From Phycisphaerales bacterium UBA7812 (lineage in GTDB: Bacteria > Planctomycetota > Phycisphaerae > Phycisphaerales > UBA1924), in contig DLBY01000107.1 in NCBI GenBank assembly GCA_002480345.1, forward strand, positions 1 to 16,892: 16,892 bases of DNA, read 5' to 3'. The notes under the pieces are model-generated. The model was not told the DNA's origin. It did not search any database and worked only from the letters and a program-made list of their open reading frames with translations. Shown one piece after another: positions 14,706-16,892 of the stretch. The stretch's first letter is position 1. Each line of letters opens with the position of its first letter. Made by a program: the position numbers and the translations under genes.

Positions 14706-15251
14706 TCACCCGATCCGGTCCATCTCCAACACCCCCTCCATCCCGACCCAGAACCGAGCACTCGACCATTCCCAATCCGCCGGCTTCTCCACCAACCCCC
14801 GTCTCACCGGGTTGGCGTGAATGTAGTCGACGACTTCCGCCAGTGTCTTCTGCTCCCAGATGTTCCGATCGAACCCGCCCCCGGCCTGCCAGAATCGGAA
14901 TGTTCGACGACCACCCCTCGTGACGGTTAGTTGCTCAACCCATCCCGGTTCGTGCTCAGCCAACCACGCCTTTGCGTTCGCCGAGACCGGTCGCTTCAAT
15001 GACCCGAGCACCGATGACACCGATACACCCTCGGGGCACCGCACGAGAACATGCACATGCTCAGGCATGACGACGAACGCACCGATTTGGAGTCCGAGCC
15101 GATGCCTAGTCGCCGCCATCTCCTCGATGACCCATCGTCGGGTCCGTTCCGAATCGAGCAACGGCAGCCGCTTCTCGCAAGAGTAGGTCAAGAAGTGCGC
15201 ATGACCGGGATGGTCGTAGACCCGCCGCTTCTTCCGGTGCTCATCGCTCAT
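14706..15251 (-). CDS. REP-associated tyrosine transposase (RAYT, Y1/HUH family)
   Basis: A 181-residue single-domain protein of the Y1 transposase (IS200-like) fold, which nicks single-stranded DNA at hairpins through a covalent tyrosine link. Visible: HFLTYSC (19-25), the HUH metal motif in VVMPEHVHVLV (60-70; His65 and His67), a probable GGFDRNIWE segment (125-133), the catalytic Tyr143 in VDYIHANPVRRGLV, and WEWSSA (160-165). The YIHxNPVRRGLV and W-SSA signatures identify the RAYT branch rather than classical IS200 TnpA. Length is normal for RAYTs. The frame is open to 15365, but ATG 15251 is chosen because MSDEHRKKRRVYDHPG begins the conserved region and upstream sequence is the REP pair. 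Ribosome binding is weak (TTGGA). The active-site residues are intact, so it is probably functional. Confidence 0.9.
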   Translation of the reverse strand: MSDEHRKKRRVYDHPGHAHFLTYSCEKRLPLLDSERTRRWVIEEMAATRHRLGLQIGAFVVMPEHVHVLVRCPEGVSVSSVLGSLKRPVSANAKAWLAEHEPGWVEQLTVTRGGRRTFRFWQAGGGFDRNIWEQKTLAEVVDYIHANPVRRGLVEKPADWEWSSARFWVGMEGVLEMDRIG

Positions 15252-15257
15252 TCCAAG

Positions 15258-15287
15258 CAGTGTGCCACGGCCGTGTCGGCCGTGCTG
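15258..15287 (+). repeat. REP-like palindromic unit C
   Basis: The foot GTGTGCC (15260-15266) and hairpin CACGGCCG - TGT - CGGCCGTG (15266-15284). It starts only seven to nine bases upstream of the transposase ATG, so the transposase transcript carries it in its leader if transcription starts beyond it. Confidence 0.85.
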
Positions 15288-15314
15288 TCGAGCCAAATGC
15301 CGCCCATCCAATGA

Positions 15315-15343
15315 AGCACGGCCAAGATGGCCGCGGCACACGG
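15315..15343 (-). repeat. REP-like palindromic unit D
   Basis: Inverted relative to C. The hairpin CACGGCCA - AGA - TGGCCGCG (15317-15335) has one A-C mismatch, followed by GGCACAC. Read on the minus strand, the loop region CCATCTTGG equals that of unit A. It lies 42 bases upstream of the VOC gene ATG. Confidence 0.82.
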
Positions 15344-15377
15344 AGAAGCACAATTGGGCATACACCTACTGTCCACC

Positions 15378-15809
15378 ATGCCCAACCCCTTCCACCTCGC
15401 CTTCCCCGTCCACGACCTCGACGCCGCCCGCGCGTTCTACGCCGGAACGCTCGCCTGCCCCGAAGGCAGGAGCAGCGACACCTGGATCGATTTCGACCTG
15501 TTCGGCCATCAGATCGTCGCCCATCTCGACCCCAAGACTGAGTCGGGCGAGGCTCCAGCCCCCGCCACCAGCAACCCGGTGGATGGGCACGATGTCCCCG
15601 TCCCCCACTTCGGCGTCGTCCTCGACATGGACGACTGGCACGCCCTCGCCGAACGCGTGAAGGCCGCGGGAGTTGAGTTTGTGATCGAGCCCTACATCCG
15701 CTTCAAGGGCGAGCCGGGCGAGCAGGCGACGATGTTCTTCCTCGACCCGAGCGGCAACGCCCTCGAGTTCAAGGCGTTCAAAGTCATGGGCAGCCTGTTC
15801 GCGACATGA
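15378..15809 (+). CDS. VOC family (glyoxalase/dioxygenase fold) protein
   Basis: A 143-residue protein with the paired beta-alpha-beta modules of the vicinal oxygen chelate superfamily. Module 1: FHLAFPVHDLDAARAFYAGTLAC (5-27), then IDFDLFGHQIVAHL (37-50). Module 2: HFGVVLDMDDWHALAERVKAAGVEF (77-101), then FFLDPSGNALEFKAF (120-134). A plausible metal quartet is His6, His49, His77 and Glu130. Relatives include glyoxalases, fosfomycin-resistance enzymes and dioxygenases; the GEPGEQATMFFLDPSGNALEFK ending is common in uncharacterised glyoxalase-like proteins, and I cannot name a substrate. ATG 15378 is chosen because PFHLAFPV is the usual N-terminus. There is no Shine-Dalgarno. REP unit D lies immediately upstream, so the promoter of this gene may be within or beyond the RAYT cassette. 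Confidence 0.82.
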   Translation: MPNPFHLAFPVHDLDAARAFYAGTLACPEGRSSDTWIDFDLFGHQIVAHLDPKTESGEAPAPATSNPVDGHDVPVPHFGVVLDMDDWHALAERVKAAGVEFVIEPYIRFKGEPGEQATMFFLDPSGNALEFKAFKVMGSLFAT

Positions 15810-15823
15810 GCCGGGGCCCATCC

Positions 15824-15834
15824 CCGTGTGCCAC
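15824..15834 (+). repeat. Possible degenerate REP half-site
   Basis: CCGTGTGCCAC matches the outer foot of unit A exactly over 11 bases; the remainder of the hairpin is not conserved (CGACCTTCCCGGCAGG follows). It lies between the VOC gene and the SUI1 gene and may be a decayed unit. Confidence 0.3.
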
Positions 15835-15876
15835 CGACCTTCCCGGCAGGCCAGTGCCTCTGCCCTACCCTCCCCC

Positions 15877-16281
15877 ATGCCAGGCCTCTTCGACGGAACT
15901 CCCCTCCATCAACCCGTCACCTGCGAGCACTGCGGCCACCCCCGCGACGCCTGCACCTGCCCCAAGGACGCCGCCGGCCAACCACGCCCCCCATCAACCC
16001 AACACCCCCGCGTCCGCCGCGAGAAACGCAGGGGCAAGCCGAACACCATCATCGCCGGCCTCCACGCCGCGCCCACAACAACCGACAAACCCGGCGACCT
16101 CACCCCCCTCCTCAAAGCCCTCAAAACAAAGCTCGGCACAGGCGGAGGCCTCGCCGACCCGCCCCCCAACCCGCAGACCGACCACCCAACCCCGGAGATC
16201 GTCCTCCAGGGCGACCACCGCGACGCCGTCGTCGAACACCTCAACTCACTCGGCTACCACGCCAAACCCGCCGGCGGCTAA
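15877..16281 (+). CDS. SUI1/eIF1-like translation factor (YciH family)
   Basis: A 134-residue protein. The C-terminal SUI1 domain (about 45-134) shows RVRREKRRGKPNTIIAGL (45-62), LTPLLKALKTKLGTGGGL (75-92) and EIVLQGDHRDAVVEHLNSLGYHAKPAGG (107-134), all hallmarks of the eIF1/YciH family, which in eukaryotes and archaea checks start-codon selection on the small ribosomal subunit. The bacterial role is less clear. The first 30 residues contain CEHCGHPRDACTC (Cys16, 19, 26, 28), which could bind zinc. The ATG at 15877 is chosen because the preceding frame is the non-coding REP-like sequence. No Shine-Dalgarno precedes it. Its stop overlaps the stop of the converging hydrolase by four bases. Confidence 0.9.
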   Translation: MPGLFDGTPLHQPVTCEHCGHPRDACTCPKDAAGQPRPPSTQHPRVRREKRRGKPNTIIAGLHAAPTTTDKPGDLTPLLKALKTKLGTGGGLADPPPNPQTDHPTPEIVLQGDHRDAVVEHLNSLGYHAKPAGG

Positions 16282-16892
16282 TCCCGGCCCGCCCGCTCCA
16301 GGCACCACGCCAGCGCCGCGTGCAAATCCCGCGAGGGCGGCATCTGGTGCCCCAGCCGAGGCACCACCCGCACCTCCACATCCATCCCCGCCCCCGACAA
16401 CGCCGCCTCCCCCCCGGCGTAGGTCTCGACCCACGGGTCCCGCTCCCCGATCATCAGGAACCACGCGGGCCGCTCCCCCTCCGCCGGAATCGCCGCGACA
16501 TCGTCCTCCCAGTGCCCGCACACCGCGATCACCCCGTCGAACAGATCGGGGTGGCTCCGCCCCATCGCCAGCGCGATGTTCGCCCCCTGGCTGAACCCCG
16601 CGACGATCACTGGGCCAACAGCGTGCGCGCGCTTGGCTTCCTCGATCAGGTGCTCGATGTACCACTCCGATTCGTCTCGGAACACCCACGCGTATCCGTC
16701 GCCCGACGGCCTGAGTGCGTCGGCCGCAACGAGGATCGCACCCACCCGCTGCGTCGCGCCGCGCCAGGCCCGCGCCGCGGCGCGGCCGGACCCGCCCGTT
16801 CCGTGCAGCACGATGACGAGCGGCGCGGGCGTCGCCGCGTCATGCCTTCGCGGGAGCACGACCGTCGGCTCCGCGCGCTCCGCGGCATCGCG
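16278..16892 (-). CDS. Alpha/beta hydrolase (carboxylesterase/phospholipase type), 5' truncated
   Basis: The frame is open to the right edge, so the N-terminus is probably outside the window; a GTG at 16859 is the first internal start, but lies close to the first strand. Motifs: VIVLHGTGGSG (oxyanion region), nucleophile elbow VAGFSQGANIAL, acid in IGERDPWVE, and base in RLGHQMPPS. The GFSQGA elbow and short lid are typical of the carboxylesterase/phospholipase and dienelactone-hydrolase-like branch (about 200-230 residues). No signal peptide can be judged. The substrate is unknown. It is convergent with the SUI1 gene, sharing overlapping stop codons (TAA on plus, TAG on minus). Confidence 0.82.
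   Translation of the reverse strand, partial: RDAAERAEPTVVLPRRHDAATPAPLVIVLHGTGGSGRAAARAWRGATQRVGAILVAADALRPSGDGYAWVFRDESEWYIEHLIEEAKRAHAVGPVIVAGFSQGANIALAMGRSHPDLFDGVIAVCGHWEDDVAAIPAEGERPAWFLMIGERDPWVETYAGGEAALSGAGMDVEVRVVPRLGHQMPPSRDLHAALAWCLERAGRD

Larger units (their letters stand above)
14616..15343. mobile_element. RAYT/REP cassette: transposase gene between two inverted REP-like pairs
   Basis: A REP-associated tyrosine transposase gene (14706-15251, minus) is flanked by two pairs of palindromic units: A (+) and B (-) on its 3' side, C (+) and D (-) on its 5' side. In each pair the conserved foot GTGTGCC faces outwards, and the units are separated by 28-32 bases. Unit A matches the reverse complement of D in its loop, and B is close to the reverse complement of C, so the whole cassette is a nested mirror. 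This is the organisation called a REPtron or BIME-flanked RAYT. Such elements are domesticated HUH relatives of IS200/IS605 that mobilise or maintain REP sequences. The boundaries are the outer ends of A and D; no target-site duplication is seen. Confidence 0.8.

Noticed and set aside
14616..15343. CRISPR array
   Set aside because: The four repeats alternate in orientation, are unevenly spaced and enclose a transposase gene; there are no uniform spacers or cas genes.

Overview
The window is about 16.9 kb of G+C-rich bacterial chromosome. The gene set suggests a planctomycete, probably of the Phycisphaerae type: a fused and enlarged SecDF, a rhomboid protease beginning MGIYDR with a conserved charged C-terminal tail, a bacterial SUI1/eIF1-like factor, and several genes without a clear Shine-Dalgarno. 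This placement is inference from gene content; no rRNA or tRNA is present. I assign fourteen protein genes, two of them cut by the window ends, and no gene-free stretch exceeds 300 bases.

Layout. Positions 1-1226 (+) hold the 3' part of an ADP-forming acyl-CoA synthetase alpha-type protein. Its stop overlaps that of a convergent nine-gene series on the minus strand running from 12296 down to 1220: rhomboid protease, tgt, yajC, secDF, a LysM membrane protein, an FAD oxidoreductase, an aldo/keto reductase, an alpha/beta hydrolase and a UDP-glucuronate decarboxylase-like epimerase. Three junctions overlap (rhomboid/tgt, LysM/FAD, AKR/hydrolase), and the other gaps are 119 bases or less, so one or a few long transcripts are likely. 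The tgt-yajC-secDF order is the classical linkage of queuosine tRNA modification with the Sec translocon accessory subunits.

Enolase (12510-13811, +) is divergent from the rhomboid gene, with a palindrome in the shared upstream region, and ends in a strong intrinsic terminator. Next is a compositionally different DUF4253-like gene (-), then the most distinctive element of the window at 14616-15343: a REP-associated tyrosine transposase (RAYT, HUH Y1 family) flanked on each side by a head-to-head pair of palindromic REP-like hairpins. The four hairpins form a nested mirror: outer unit matches outer, inner matches inner, with paired base changes in the stems. The right end holds a VOC/glyoxalase-fold gene (+), a SUI1 homologue (+) and a convergent, truncated alpha/beta hydrolase (-).

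How the genes fit together. Secretion and envelope functions (SecDF, YajC, rhomboid, LysM protein, UDP-sugar enzyme) dominate the left two thirds, with a small redox/hydrolase group of unknown pathway embedded. The right third is more accessory in character, and the RAYT/REP cassette there is the best candidate for a distinctive or lineage-specific system.
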